Assembly: GCA_022559845.1 (NCBI GenBank) | Contig: CM040123.1 | Location: 299,448,642 to 299,512,641, forward strand | Origin: Amorphophallus konjac | Lineage: Eukaryota; Streptophyta; Magnoliopsida; Alismatales; Araceae | Length of the DNA stretch: 64,000 nucleotides | Reading direction: 5' to 3' | Part shown: positions 33,491-46,626 of the stretch, in pieces | Layout: each line of letters begins with the position of its first letter | How positions within the stretch are numbered: position 1 is the first letter of the stretch | Notes under the pieces: generated by a model | The model's input: only the letters and a program-made list of their open reading frames with translations | Told to the model about the DNA's origin: nothing | The model's database searches: none | Translations under genes and position numbers: made by a program

Positions 33491-35677
33491 ATGAATGCAG
33501 GGTCACAATTGATATGAACATGATTCAATATGACAAGTAAGCTCCCCATGAATAGATACCAATTGATATGCATCTGTTGCATTTCTCCCAATTGATGTGG
33601 TTGAGAGGGAGACCACAGTGGCATTCAAGGGTAAGTTCAGGTCAATGAACCAAGGACAGTGAGGAGAAGAGTTTCAAACACAAGAAGTTCAAAACAAGAT
33701 TTTCAAGGAGATATCAATCTCATAAATCCAAAACATAATTTTTCAAAGTCTTCCATTATAAGGGCTTATGAATGAATTTTATTGATCAGCATGGTTTAAA
33801 CATGATGTATGCAAGGTTTATCAATAAAATTCTGTATTGATATTTAAAACTAAAGTTTAATAAAAATGAACCAAGCCCTCATAATTATATCTTGATTATC
33901 CTCCCTTTCTCTTACACAATCAAATTTATTGACTTCTTTCAGAAATACATCCACTAGTATTGAGATCAAGCAATTATGAAGTCATGAGATTTTGTCTAGG
34001 GTTATAACAATTTAATTTTTGCATCAATATTCAAATATTATAATTTGTTCAACAAATTTTCATGCTACAAATTTTACGAGCACTCTAGTTCAATGTACAC
34101 TTTGTAACTAGAGGATATACCTTGATCAGAGGCCAATATCCCTAAGCACTTAGTGTGACTAACCGTCATGCTTTATATGAACAGAGGTAGCATTTACACA
34201 TCATGACACACTACAAATCATTTCTTTGATGAGTGAGTTGTATTTCTCAGTGTGCATGCCATTGCTCTGCCTGATTAACAATCATTCTTAAGCAGAGTTA
34301 ACTATGGCACCTCATGACATAGTCCTTTGGACATGTGTTTCTCAGTGACCAAAGTCATTACTCTGACTGAAATTAACCCTTTAGACAATTCATACAAATT
34401 CATTTGCTTCAAGTCAATAATAATTTCATATACTTAACCAATTGAAGCCATGTATTCAATAGTGCAGATTTCAGAAGATTTTACAAGGCACATCATGAAA
34501 TAGTTGGTTAAGGTTTATTAAACATGATTCAGATATTTTTAAGAGAATTACAGACAAACTCCATGAATACATTAAACTTAAACCACATGAGTTATTTCAG
34601 ACATTCATAAAATCATATAATAGAAGATTCCTAGTTCAAGTGTTTTCAGATTTATGATCGAAATAGTCCCATTGAAATCTTCATGAAAGACTGATAGAAT
34701 TCTGATACCAAATGATAGAAGAGATTTTGAAGCTCAATGTTTTCAGAATATGATCAAGGTTTGTCAACAAAATCAATAAGGAAGGATATGCAATGAATTC
34801 TGACAAGTGTATGCATTTGACAACCTACATGTCATGCATTGACTCCCCCTGACAATATGCATTCAGTAAATCGTTTTGGCATTTTTTCATGAAATGCAAT
34901 GCAATTAACTACATGCATGCAAAGACATGCAAAGACTCAACATTATTTGCTATGTAAAGACATGCAAAGACTCAACATTGTTTGCTATGCAAAGACATGC
35001 AATTAACTACCCCTGAAAACATGCAATGTTTGCCATGAAAACTGAACATATGTCTTTGTGACTCATGCACATACAGACTGCCCTATCAAAGCAAAATGAC
35101 CCATGGTACTAGGCGGAGCACTTGGTCTAAAAGACCACCTCACACATAGTAAGAACCTCCAGATAGATTTCCCTGCCTTTTGGTAGCTTACTATTTATAT
35201 ACCATAGTGGTCAATCATGATAATTCAACATGCAGTCCTATAGGCAATCCAGATTTTCAGTGAGCTATGCAACAGACAGATTTCAAACAACATTCATATG
35301 CAGTTCAGGTTTTCAGATATTGCAAGTTTATTCTCATTTCAATGTCAAAACAGACAATTCAGTATGAGCATTGAGAGACTTGAATATTCATAGTGTTCAA
35401 AAGATGACAAATATGCACGAGCACATCAAACCAGATATGCAATGAATTTTATTATGCAAGAGACGATTCAAACAGAGTTGTGCAGATGACACATGCAGCT
35501 ATGTATGCTTAACAGATTATGCAAACATCTAAACCAGATATTTCAGATGGCAAGGTTTAAAAACAAGTTTTCAGAACTGACCTGAATAGTGCAATCCTAG
35601 GGGTTTCATTCGTGAATGCCTTGGTTTATTGTCCCTCTTTATTCTTCAGCTTCCAAGACATACCTGTAACACAAAGC
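33491..35677 (-). other. B interior between gag and PPT, no coding seen
   Basis: About 2.2 kb of AT-rich sequence where pol would be expected. No RT, integrase or env-like motif in any frame. It holds a 35-bp repeat at 34921-35000 and scattered CTCCCC tracts. Confidence 0.65.
34921..35000. repeat. 35-bp tandem repeat (2.3 copies)
   Basis: AAAGACATGCAAAGACTCAA... at 34921-34955 is repeated at 34956-34990 with two changes, then partly again. Confidence 0.8.
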
Positions 35678-38134
35678 TTATTTTGCACAAACAGGTACCC
35701 AAGAGGTCTTGGGTCCTGAATTGACAGTGACATTTCTAGCAGGTTTTCTCAACAAGTTTTGTGCATGAAGGTCATCAGATTTCATTAAATAGCAATTATT
35801 CATTGAATGACCAAAGCCACCACAATAACAACATGAAACAGAATTTTTGTTCTCATTGTACACATTAGCATGATCATGAAATGAGAAGAGTGATTTCTTC
35901 TCTTAAAAGGTGACCAGCACTCTCTAGCCAGATGGCCTGGCTTCCAACAGTTAGAGCATGCAACAGACTTTCTGTTAAAGACAAATTCAGGTTTATCAAA
36001 AAAAATTCTATTTGCAGGGAATCTACCAGATTTATAGTTAGACTTCTTTCCCTGAGCATGCCAACATTCAATGGCCCTGTGGCCTATCTTTCCACATTCA
36101 AAGCATGAAATAGAGTTTCTTCTACCAGCATTCAACCAACATTCAATGGCCCTATGGCCTGTCTTTCCACAGTTGAAACATGTAGAATATTTTCTATTTA
36201 CAGCAAATTTATTCCTATCAACATCATTATGGTTTGCAGGGAATTTAGCATGATGTGAAAAAGACATTTTCTTACTATTTGCAAACCAGCATTGTGCAAT
36301 GATGTGTCCTAGTTTGTCACAGTGCAGACATTCAGTTTTCCTTTTCTGAGGTGAAGGATTTTTATCATGAAATCTCCTAGCATTCATATCATCCTTCTCC
36401 ATCAATTTACAATCATGCATCAAATGACCAAATCTATGACAGTAATGACATATCATTTTCTTTTTAGATGCATGTGAGTGTGTGTGAGGACTGTGATCAA
36501 CATGCACTGACGTATCCTTTTTATTTATTTTCTATTTTCCAGTCCTTTTCTGATTTTTATCCTATTTTTCTATTTTCTTAGCCTTGTACTGAGTTGGAGA
36601 TGTGGTAGAAGGCTTTTCCTGTTCAGAAGATTTAACAAAAATAGTTTTCAGGTTGGTTCCATCAACCTTCCTCATAACTGGATTGTAACCCAATCCCTCT
36701 TTCTTAAAATTAACCTTCGTTCCCAGCATTTTCTGAACAATGGGCTGTTTGTCTTTAGAGGTTGTGGCTACATTTGAAGCATTTACAAATGATGTTATCA
36801 ACTTGCTCTGAAGCTCTTTCTTGTTGATCTTATAGTAGCCCTTCCTTCCTAGGGTTGATTTTTATACCTAGTAGCTTGTCTAGGTTTTTCTGCCCATCAA
36901 CAAACTTTGACAGAGAGTTCCTCAAGTCTTGGATTTCATCTTCTAAAGAGGCAATGTGTAACTCGTAACTGGCAATCTCTTGCTCACTGCAATTCATAGC
37001 TTCATTCAAAACTTTGTTAGCAGTTTTATATTTCTCAACTTCCTATTCTAGATTGCTCAGTTTATCAGAATCTTCAATGCAAACAGTTTTTCCTCTTTCT
37101 AAGGCTAGAAGTCTCTCAGACATAGTGGAGTTCAGTACTTTTAACTTCTCATTTTCTTTAACCAAAGTATCATTTTGAATTAACTCATCAAGAAGAATCT
37201 GGTCATCTTGAGATACTTTTGGATTATTTGGAGTTTCATACTCCCTTTGTAAGTTTTCAATGTTTTTCTGGAACTCAATGTTTACAGATTTTATGGCATC
37301 AGATTTTTCAATCAGCAATGTGTTCTCCTTTTTAAGTTTCTCTGATTTTTCTTCATTTTCTTTAACAGATTTTCTAAGAGAGTCATTTTCAGATTTTAGC
37401 TTGTTTAAATTTGAGTTCACACTTTCGAAAATTTTCAACAATTTTTCATACTGGTCATGATAGTTAACAAGAGTCTGATTATCATTATGTGAACTGTGTT
37501 TCTCTTTGAGTTCAGATATCTCATTTACATGATCTTGATTCTCAATTTTCAGCAACGAAATTTATTTTTTCAGCATTTGAAAATCAGACATACAAACATC
37601 TTGAACATTTTTCAATTCAGTACAATTTTTACTTGGAGAACTTGAACTATCAAACCCAGTACCCTTCTTCAATTTTTTATACTATTTTCTTAACCTCTCA
37701 TGTGACTCTAATAATTCAGCATATGCATTCTCCCAATCATCTAGACAAAAATTCTCGAAGAGATTTACCTCATCATCATCATGTTCTTCTTCTTGATTGC
37801 TACTTTGTCTACTTCCTCGAGCCATCATGCAGCTTGTTTGATTTCTTTTCCCGGCTCTCTTCATCATCTCCAATATATCACTTGCAGATCTGCAATCAAG
37901 GAAACATGAATGAAAGGCTTTATCAGTAGCTGCCTTCATCAGATTCCAAGCCTTCTGATTTTCTGCACACATAGATCGATGCTTATTAGTCCATTTGGAC
38001 TGATCTTTTGGTAGTCTATGTGAACCATGTGAAATTAGTTTCTACAGATCTGGATCAGTAGTCGTAACAAACATATGTAAGTTTTTAAACCCAACATTAA
38101 AGTCCGTACCACTGAAAATCGGTGGATGAGCCAT
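35678..38134 (-). pseudogene. gag: B gag: coiled coil and six CCHC zinc knuckles (broken)
   Basis: Starts MAHPPIFSGTDFNVGFKNL (ATG at 38134). A TAG follows after 30 codons, then the region with SASDILEMMKRA and an acidic stretch. The coiled coil is at 37555-37043 (LKKEN, heptad-like Lys/Glu/Leu), followed by KKEGLGYNPVMRK (about 36700). Next come CHYCHRFGHLMHDC, CLHCDKLGHIIAQC, CFNCGKTGHRAIEC, CFECGKIGHRAIEC, CSNCWKPGHLAREC and, after a frameshift, CCYCGGFGHSMNNC. The end GPKTSWVP resembles the gag/pol border of Sireviruses. Stops also occur near 37682 and 37561, with frame changes around 36810-37043. The UBN2-type middle of gag looks shortened. Six CX2CX4HX4C knuckles is more than the usual one to three. 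Confidence 0.8.
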
Positions 38135-38242
38135 GAAGACAAATCAACAGGCAATTTTTTTAAAACAATATGTAGAAGACAATGATGCACCAAAACGCTA
38201 GCAGGATCCTCTGCAGATCGTTGGATCTGTAAGTCAGAAACG

Positions 38243-38254
38243 ACTCTGATACCA
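38243..38254 (-). other. PBS of B (tRNA-iMet)
   Basis: Minus strand TGGTATCAGAGT, two bases from the LTR end CCTATCA at 38257. Confidence 0.88.
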
Positions 38255-38256
38255 AT

Positions 38257-39928
38257 TGATAGGATCGGTGCGCTAGATTCAGAGGGGGGGTGAATGAATC
38301 CCACCCTTAACAAACTTTTCACTCAATGAAAACTAGAACACTAACTAGAACAAGATAGACAAACTAGATAACTAATCAGAATCTCTTTTGAACCGAAGAA
38401 TAGACATCTATCTCGCGCCTAAACAATCAACTAGTGGAAGCGGAAGAAGGTAATCAACCTACTGCAAGATAGCAATATGAACGCTCAGACAATCTGTGAA
38501 AGGTGGTAGAAGACATGTAGCTAATGCACAAGGTAAACCACTGCACATATATTTTTTTTGGTGGTTCGGTCCTCCAGACCTACATCCACCCCTCACTCCC
38601 AACTAGAGTGAGGCTTCCACTAGCACAAGCTAGAAACTGCAGACTCAGTCTGCGAACAGAATGCTGCCACACAGCTTGACCAGGGGAATAGCCTCCCCTC
38701 TTCCTCCACACCGGAGGGACACCCAAGTGACTCCCAGCCACTTGTAAACCAGAGACCGAAGTCTCTCTTCCTCCAGACCAGGAGGGGACACACCAGTGAC
38801 TCCCCGTCACCAGCAAACCAGAGGTCACAGACCTCTCTTCCTCCAGACCAGGAGGGACCCGACCTCTATCCAGAGAATCGGAAGAACAAAGATAACCAGA
38901 GTGACAAAAGAAAACCAAAAATAAGAAATGAAAATAATCATAGCAAACAGAAAGCTGTAAAGCGAAATCACAATTTGGCTCTCACAGGAGCTGATTGGCC
39001 TGGATATGATCCACTGTCCAGTATGAACTAATCTGCTGATGAAGCTTCTTATCTCTCGATCTCTCTTCTTCTTACTCTTCTTTTACTTCTCTGCTTCTTT
39101 CTCTCACTGTCTTCTCTTCTTCTCTCAATCCTCACGACCTCTCTCTCTTTCTCTTTTTCTTCTGCTGCACTCTTCTTTCTTCACTCACAGTCTCGATCAG
39201 CCCTCTTCTATTGATTGCTTTCTACAAATGAAGAAACTTCATATATATAGTAGCAGCAACAGGTGCTAGGGCGTGTGCTTTCCACTTCTCCCGCCCAATT
39301 GATGCTACCACGTGTCAGCATCTCAGCTTCTTGGATCACGTGCCAGGTGCCCACCTCGGGTCACGTGCCCAGACACATTAACCTCGTCCAACAATCCTGT
39401 CAGTTAATCAGTCGAAGATAGTATCAGCTGAAGGCAATGTTCAGACGTCATTCAGCAAGCAAGGCAAGCATGGATGGCTGTACAGAGTTGATCGTGTGAG
39501 GCAAGACAAGTGTACAGACTTCTTACCACATGATGTAATATGCATATATGATGCAGTGTATAGACTTGCTGACACATGCTGCAGTATGCATATGATGCAG
39601 TGTATAGACTTGCTGACACATGCTGCAGTATGCATATGATGCAGTGTATAGACTTGAAGAAAGCAATGCATACACAATGATGTAATGTTCAGACTTTGCT
39701 GAAGACTGCCAGTCGATGTATAGACTTGGCTGCGTGCAGGCTGGCAGAGGATGTATATACTAGCTGTGCAGGCTGTCTGACCATGTATGGACTTTGGCTG
39801 AAGGCAACGCTGAAGCAATGTTCAGACTTGGCATTTGACTAAGTACGCACAACGATAAAGGATGCTCAGGCATGCAGTTAAAATGTACAGACTTGATAGC
39901 AGATGCACACAATGTATAGACTAGGTTC
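38257..39928 (-). repeat. B right LTR (5' LTR), segment 1
   Basis: Colinear with 29918-31589, up to CTAGGTTC. Includes the tandem repeat, TATA box (39241-39250), G-boxes and the first part of the motif array. Cut by C. Confidence 0.88.
39924..39928. other. TSD of C (left copy), GGTTC
   Basis: GGTTC before the C LTR; repeated at 54722-54726. The intact B LTR has one GGTTC at the same place (about 31584). Confidence 0.88.
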
Positions 39929-40666
39929 TTTGAATCATGGAAAGTAATCCACTTTTAAGGCAAAAAAATATAATAATAATGATAAAGAGGAATAAGCAAT
40001 AAGAAGAATGATGAAAAAGGGAGTAAAAGAGCACGTGGTGCTACTAAGGAGGGTGATCGCCAGAGGGGTTACCTCAATAAGAAGAAAAGATGATCGCGAA
40101 TACCTGGTGATGATAGGATGCGGGATGGATGTGGTTCCTTCCTCCACCTTCTATCGGTCGGCCGATGAAGGGGGTTTTCCTCTTTGATTACCTTTGAACA
40201 AAGAACAAACAAGTAAAAGAAAAGGAGATCAGCCAAACGTGAGTGTAATATCAATCCAAAGATGAAAGATGATGATGAAAGGAGAGCATAAAGCGTGCAC
40301 CTTTTTGTTTGTTTTTAAAACCCCTAGAGAATTAGAGAAAGGAGAAGAGATGCAATAAAACTAACGCAAGAAAAGGCTATACGATGATGAGATGATGATG
40401 ATAACGAAGAAAAGATCCCTGCTGTTCCTGTAAACAGTAAAGGGAAGAAACTTTGTTTTCGGATGTGGCAGCAGGAGGAAGCAGAAGAGAAATCAATCAC
40501 CAGCACCCGTAAACCTCTGTGACAACCACAGCTCTGCTTCTGACCTCGCATGATAACCTCTCTGTGCCCTCTGTCTAACTCTATCTATCTCTGTGCACAT
40601 GTTAACCTCTGTGACAACAACAACAGCTCTCCTTCTCTAACCTCGCGCGAGATCAACCAGGGGACT

Positions 40667-40675
40667 CTTTTATAG
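40667..40675 (-). promoter_or_regulatory. TATA box of C LTR
   Basis: CTATAAAAG on the minus strand; same box at 54096-54104. Confidence 0.65.
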
Positions 40676-40829
40676 GGTCTCGATCACAGATAGACACAGA
40701 TTTGGGAAGATAAGAATAGGTAGTGGTCGTTAACGGCAAGGACTCTAGTTCCCAGATCGAGCAAAGTGACCAAGAAAGGCAGGGAACTCTTCAGGAAAGA
40801 CGAGTTTAAGCAGGATACGAAAGGGTGAG

Positions 40830-41300
40830 ACACGCCCTACCAAAGGGCGTCAATTCAGAATTGACGACCTGCTCAAGGGCGTTATTTCAAAACACGACCA
40901 GGATCAAGGCGTCACTTCCTGGATTCAATTTTGGTAATAAAAACCTTCTTTATTTGAAAATTGCAAAGAGACGCCTGAAGCAAAGGCGTTAAACAAAAAC
41001 ACGCCCTATGGAAGGACGTTAATCATTGATTTTCAATCGGGGGGGGGGGGGGGGGGACTCGTAAAATACCAGGAATTGACGCCCTTACATGTGGTCGTCC
41101 TTTCTTAAGAACACGCCCCAAGTTAGGTCGCTATTTAAAACACGCCCTTCTTCAAGTCGTGAATCACCAAAAATGCAGGAATAAATCAAAAAACACACAA
41201 AAATAGAAAAACTTTATATTATAGAAATATTGAAGTTCACTTGGGGGCGTTAACATAGTGACATGAGATTTAATCAACAAAGCGTCAATTTTGGCGTGTC
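40830..41300 (-). repeat. C LTR hairpin array (ACGCCC/GGGCGT)
   Basis: The first unit pairs ACGCCC (40832-40837) with GGGCGT (40845-40850) over a 7-nt loop and is followed at once by GTCAATTC-A-GAATTGAC (40849-40865). Others: ACGCC/GGCGT at 40971-40989 and ACGCCC/GGACGT at 41001-41017 (one mismatch). Equivalent array at 54260-54720. Confidence 0.75.
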
Positions 41301-41304
41301 TACA

Positions 41305-43976
41305 GCTGCCCCGCCTTGGCGTCTGCTTTGGAAGGGAGTGAGACGGAATGAAGGTAAAAGTGTAATGAAGCGAAATGAAGTGGAGCGAACTGATAAGTAG
41401 ATGCCAAGGTGTGATGTGACACGCCTCAGACACTAAGCATTAGAAATCTTTCCAAGATTCAAAGTGAAACAAACTCCGGGTGATTCCAAGGAAGCATCGA
41501 TTTGCTGGATATAGGAGACTAAACTAAGTAAATAAAATGTGCACGTGGGCACGACAGGGAGACACCATTGGAGAGCGGTTACCAGCCAAATGTGGACGTG
41601 CTACAACCAAGGTGGATTTGCAGGAAAATAAAGGGAATTGAGATGAAGATCCAGCAAAAGGAACAGTTTCAAGGAACTAGCCTGAGCGGCTTCAGAGAGA
41701 ACAAAGTATTTGATTTGGAATGGAATATCTCATGTTAACTCAATCAAAAGCGAGTGACCTTCATTATTGCCATAATATGAAGATTTTCATCATGAAGCTC
41801 AAAGTCCTACATGATGCATGCTGGGCTAAAAGAAAAAGATAAAACAAACTAAAAATATAAAATAATCAAGGATAATATTGCTAAGCCATCTAGATTTGGT
41901 CAAGAATCTAGATCTCTGAGCTGACACTAAGCCGAAGCCTATTTATCCACACATCAACTCGGAAAGTGGAACCATCGTCCCAAACCTTTAATGACTCAAC
42001 GGCCTATCCGTGTGATCAAGACTCTCCTGGAATTATCACTGTTTTTGATGAAGGGGAACTCAAATTCCAGGTTCATCAGAACCACAAGGTCCTTGATATG
42101 CTATAATAGCGTAGATATCATATAGTAACAATGCTTACAGGAAAGAAATACAAGAAATGATGTTACTCCGACGAGTGACCCATGTTCCTCGAACTCTGCA
42201 ATCTTCTGCACTTGAAAACTCATTAGTTATCCCAAAGCAGAGCAAAATATGATCATAAGTGCTTAATTAAAAATAACTCCAATTAAAAGATAGCACTTAA
42301 GTTCATCAAAGCATAGAGGAGAATCAAATATGCAAGTCAAAATAACGACTGGATTTCATGGCGTCAAATGCATAAGAGACGACTGACATCAAGGCATTTA
42401 AAGATAAAACACGCCCTTCATCAAGGCGTTAAATGCACCGAGAGTGCAAGAAGAAGACGACCCTCTTGGAGACGCGAAATAGAACACGACCTCGGTCAAG
42501 TCGTCAATTCAACAATTGACGCCCCAAGAGAGGACGTTAATTAACAATGCGCTTCCATCTCTGATTCGAAAGCTAAGCCCAATCCTAACGGTAATCGACC
42601 TGCAACTCCGAATGGGCAGCTGTGGTTCACACTTGAATAAACATGTTAATTCATCTGTTCGACTTGGCCCCTTGCTCAATAAGCAAGGGGTGCCTTTACT
42701 TTTGACCTGGATAGCGGGTCAAGGGGCCAAGTCTTTAATCAAATAAGGCAAATGAACTAACCAATAAAAGGAGATGCAACACGCAAGCACACATATACAA
42801 ACAATAATCAAGATGCCCTATGTAATGATGCAAGCACGCACATGAAGAATAAATCCCATTTCCTCTTTTCTTTTCTTTTCCTTATATATATATATATATA
42901 TATTCTTTTATTTTTCAAAAGACGCGCCTTAGATTAGGTCATTATTCAAACAAAAGATGCCCTGGGCGACGGCGTTAATTTGAAAAAATGTTTTGAATTT
43001 TGTTGAAAAGACGGCCCACACAAGGGCGTTATTTAAAAAAGGACGACCTTCTCCACAGGCGTAAATTTCAGAAAAGGCGCCTTATTCAAAGGCGTTAATT
43101 TTCCTGTTTTCAGCATTAGGTTGACAAAGCTACAAGGGCACTGGGTCCTGCACGGTCATCATTGAGGATTCATTGACCTTTCTTGATTAATCAAAAGGGA
43201 GTCGACGTGCCAGTGGTTAAACTTATACGCAAGATCTTGCCCGGTGCAATCTCCTAGGTCGGTCTGGACCATTCTGCTGGTTTATGACTTACCACAAAGA
43301 AAGAGATGGAAGAAAATATAAGGAAGCCCATAAGGGATTCTAAAAAGCTCAAGGTAAAACTACCTCCCCTACCCTATGCCTGTTGGGGTTCGGTCTTTGG
43401 CATAGGGAAATTTTGTTGCCTTTTGCCTCTTTTGTATTGCATGCATACGTCCAAGGTTTTCCTTGCGGGGACTTTACCCTCTTGACATGCTTTTCTTTTC
43501 ACAATTTGACTTTCACTTTGGAACTGATTTGCATTGATGAAAAAAAAACCTAATTGTACTTGGCATTTGTGGCATTTGTTCCCTTTTGGGCCCTGACTTC
43601 CACCTACTAGTGCGGCGGATAGGCTTGGTGGGTCTACCCCGAGACCTTCCTTCCTCCCTTATGGGCCGAAGAGGAAAAGAATGGGCATTGTCTTCACCTT
43701 TAGTCAGGTTTTGACTTTCCATTGGATTTTGCACCGCTTGAGTTCAAGGGTAAGCGTGTAGTGTGTGTGGGTGTCGACCCCATTTTGATTTTAACAAGAC
43801 TGATGAATGAATACTGAATTTTAACCTTTCGGACCTTGCGTCCTCGCAATCATGGCAACCATCTTGAAAATTTTTGTCCTTTTCTATATATTTTTTGGAT
43901 TTTGGAAAATTTCTATTTTTTTGCTTTTTGTTGGATTTTGGAAAATTTCTATATATTTTTTTTGTTGGATTTTGAA
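41305..43976 (-). other. C 3' UTR
   Basis: The PPT-like GGCGGGGCAGC (minus) is at 41305-41317. The rest is non-coding and includes more GACGCC/GGCGTT-type units (42350-42545, 42925-43105), a (TA)11 run at 42883-42904, and T-rich duplicates near 43870-43970. No ORF with recognisable domains. Confidence 0.65.
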
Positions 43977-44438
43977 TTAGGGATAGTATTTCTTAAGGTA
44001 CAGACCATTCCAAAGATGAGTTAGCTCTTGTCCTTCAGCATTAATCAGTTTATAAGCATTGCCAGGATAAACATCTTTTATGACGAATGGTCCTTCCCAG
44101 TTCGGTTGGAGTTTTGAGCGGGGCCCACCAGGTTTTACGAAGATTCTCTTGATTACCATCTCACCGACTTTGAATTTTCTCTCAATTACTTTCTTTTGAT
44201 AAAAACGTGACAGCCTGTTTTGATAAACGCGCGCATGCTCAGCGGTGACCAGACGCTTCTCATCTAGGAGTTTCAACTGGGCAAGGAGTGAATCACGGCG
44301 CTCCTCAACAGAGAGTTCCCTGTCCAATTGTACTCGCAGAGATGCAATGAGAATCTCATAAGGGACTACCGCCTCCATTCCATAAGTAAGGGCGAAAGGG
44401 GTTTGCCCAGTAGGGGTACGAATGGAAGTGCGATAGGC
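43977..44438 (-). pseudogene. int: C integrase, C-terminal part
   Basis: After the TAG at 44439 the frame continues without shift into MEAVVPYEI, a chain rich in charged helices (SVEERRDSLLAQLKLLDEKR), then FKVGEMVIKRIF and WEGPFVIKDVYPGNAYKL, the usual C-terminal integrase barrel of Ty3/gypsy elements. It ends LWNGLYLKKYYP, the natural end of pol. No chromodomain, as expected for Tat. Confidence 0.85.
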
Positions 44439-44747
44439 CTAGAGAGCTTCAACCAGCTTGTCTGGCCAATCCGAGAATTTATTAGCCTCACACGTCTTTT
44501 TAACGATTTTGATCAATGTTTTATTAGTGGCCTCTGCCTGGCCATTGCCCTGCGGATAATAGGGAGAAGAATGATGCAATGCACTGTTATACCTATTGCA
44601 GAGATCCTTAAGCTCTTGGGAGATGAATTGAGGTCCATTGTCGGTGATGATGGTACTCGGGATGCCGAACCTTGCGATGATATTCTTCATTATGAACTTG
44701 CAGACAATTGATGCTTTGATCTCACGAATGCTTCCGCTTCCGCCCAC
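44439..44747 (-). pseudogene. int: C integrase catalytic core, second part
   Basis: Holds the second and third residues of the DDE triad: TDNGPQF (Asp) and GQAEATNK (Glu), with HHSSPYYPQGNGQ between. A one-base frameshift near 44730 separates it from the upstream part; the TAG at 44439 replaces the Trp expected before AYRTSIRTPTG. Confidence 0.88.
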
Positions 44748-45874
44748 TTGGTGAAGTATTCCGTTGCCGTCAAGATGAACGACTTTTGCTTGGTCAGGAG
44801 GTTCGAATCACCAAGAGGTCCAATGATATCAAAAGCGCACATGGAGAAAGGCCATGGGGAGGACATAGGATGGAGTGAAGAAGCAGGAGAATGAATTTTG
44901 TCGGCGTGCAGTTGGCACTTAACACACCTTCGAACATAAATGGAGCAATCCTCTTCTAGGGTTGGCCAATATAAACCTAGCCTAAGGATCTTCTTAGCTA
45001 GCATCTGGCTGTTCACATGACCACCACACACTCCTGAATGCGCCTCTTCCACAACCTTCCAAGATTCATCGTCGTCAAGGCATCTTAATAAAACACCCGT
45101 GAGCCCTCTTCTATAGAGCACACCTCCAACCAAAACATAACGTTGAGCCACTTTTCTAATTGCTTTCTTCTCTTCTGCTGTGGCTTCTTCGGGATAGGAT
45201 TGATCATTGCAATATCTGGCAATCTCACAATACCAAGGTTTCTCTTCATCAGCTAATTCTTCTTGCCAATCCAATAGCATGACCTCTTTGCCTTTAAGAG
45301 CTTCACTCTGCCTGACCTTCTCGAGCACCTTATCCCTAATGTCGAGGAAAGCACGATCCTTAATAGCTGGAGTGTTACGCTGATGAATGAGAGGAACATG
45401 AAAATCATGCTCAGGAGGGAAGACTAGAGCAGAGGCCAAAGATGCAAGAGCATCGGCTAGTATGTTCTGGCTTCGAGGAACATGAATGAAGATTAACTTG
45501 GTAAAGAGTTTGGCATAAGCTGAAGCAAGTTCCTGGTAGGGCTTGAGCTTAGGATTGATAGTGCGGCACTTGACAAGCACCTGGCGCAGAATGAGCTGAC
45601 TGTCACCAACAATTCGTAATTGGGTAACACCATATCTATGAGCGGTTTGAAGGCCGGCCAAAAGAGCCTCATACTCAGCTATATTGTTTGTGACAGGGAA
45701 AGTGAGCTGAGCAGCAAATGGGATGGTGACCCCTTCTGGTGTTAAAAGAACCATGCCGATCCCTCTTCCTTGGGAATTTAGAGCTCCATCAAAATGTAAC
45801 GTCCACATAGGATCGTGGGGTTGATTATTGGACATTAGTTCTTCGTCTGGAAACTCTGAATTGACAGGATCAAA
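44690..45874 (-). pseudogene. pol: C second (archaeal-type) RNase H and integrase N-terminus
   Basis: WTLHFDGALN, AEYEALLAGL, GDSQLILRQV and ADALASLAS supply the four acidic residues of an archaeal-type RNase H, the domain that marks Tat elements. Then comes the integrase zinc site (EEAHSG, GGH, RRCVKC: His/His/Cys/Cys) and AFDIIGPL with the first Asp of DDE. It reads in frame with the upstream RT/RNase H block; the TGA at 45875 is the only break. Ends in a frameshift near 44730. Confidence 0.9.
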
Positions 45875-46618
45875 TCAGGGTAGAGGGTGGTGAGCAAGAT
45901 GTTCGGCAATGGCGTAGCCTTTGATTGCTTTCTGTTGAATGTAAGTGATATCGAACTGTGAAAGGAAACTTTGCCAGCGTGCCAATCGGTCGGTAAGGAC
46001 AGATTTTTCAAGAAGGAATTTAATCGAATTCATGCGAGCAATGAGGTGAACCTCGTGAGCTAAGAAATAGTGTTTTAACTTCTGAACTACCCAGACTAAA
46101 GCAGCGCAAGTCTTCTCCATGGCTGAGTACCTCTGCTCACAAGGGTTGAGAAGTTTAGACAAGTAGTATGCTGCCCTCTCTTTACCTTCTTCATCCACCT
46201 GAGCTAAGACAGCACCTACGGAGTCATCCAGGACAGAAACATAGAGGATAAGCGGTTTGCCTAGAATTGGCGGCCTCAGGATAGGAGGATTGGCCAGATA
46301 ATCCTTCAATCCGTCAAAAGCTGCCTGACACTTGTCATCCCAATTAAACTTGACTCCTGGCTTAGTAAGCTCGTAAAATGGCCTACATCTTTGTGAGTGC
46401 TGGGAGACGAAGCGGTGAATAAATTGCAACCTTCCGATTAATCCTCGAACTTCCTTCAAATTTTTGGGAGGAGGCATGTCCCTGATGGCCTTCGCCTTAT
46501 TGGGATCAACTTCAATTCCCCTTTTGCTAACAATAAATCCAAGCAACTTCCCTGATGAAATGCCAAATACACACTTCTTGGGGTTCATTTTCAACTGATA
46601 TTCTCGTGATCTTTGCAA
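45875..46618 (-). pseudogene. pol: C RT thumb and first RNase H
   Basis: KMNPKKCVFGISSGKLLGF is the RT part after YVDD. PPPKNLKEVRGLIGRLQFI is the connector. LILYVSVLDDSVGAVL, YSAMEKTCAALV and FDITYIQQKAIKG belong to the Ty3-type RNase H, whose active-site context is weak, as is typical when a second RNase H is present. Joined to the YVDD part by a frameshift near 46622. Confidence 0.88.
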
Positions 46619-46626
46619 GACTTTGG

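Larger units (their letters stand above)
39929..41304 (-). repeat. C left LTR (3' LTR)
   Basis: 1376 bp. It starts TTTGAATC where the right LTR has TGTGAATC (terminal G to T), and ends GTCTACA. TATA on the minus strand (CTATAAAAG) at 40667-40675. A G run of 18 at 41039-41056 is only 8 in the other LTR. Hairpin units at 40830-41300 lie in U3. Confidence 0.9.

Noticed and set aside
33286..33624. 112-codon minus ORF near the B PPT as an env-like gene
   Set aside because: No signal peptide or transmembrane pattern that stands out, and it lies across the PPT cluster, where non-coding sequence is expected.
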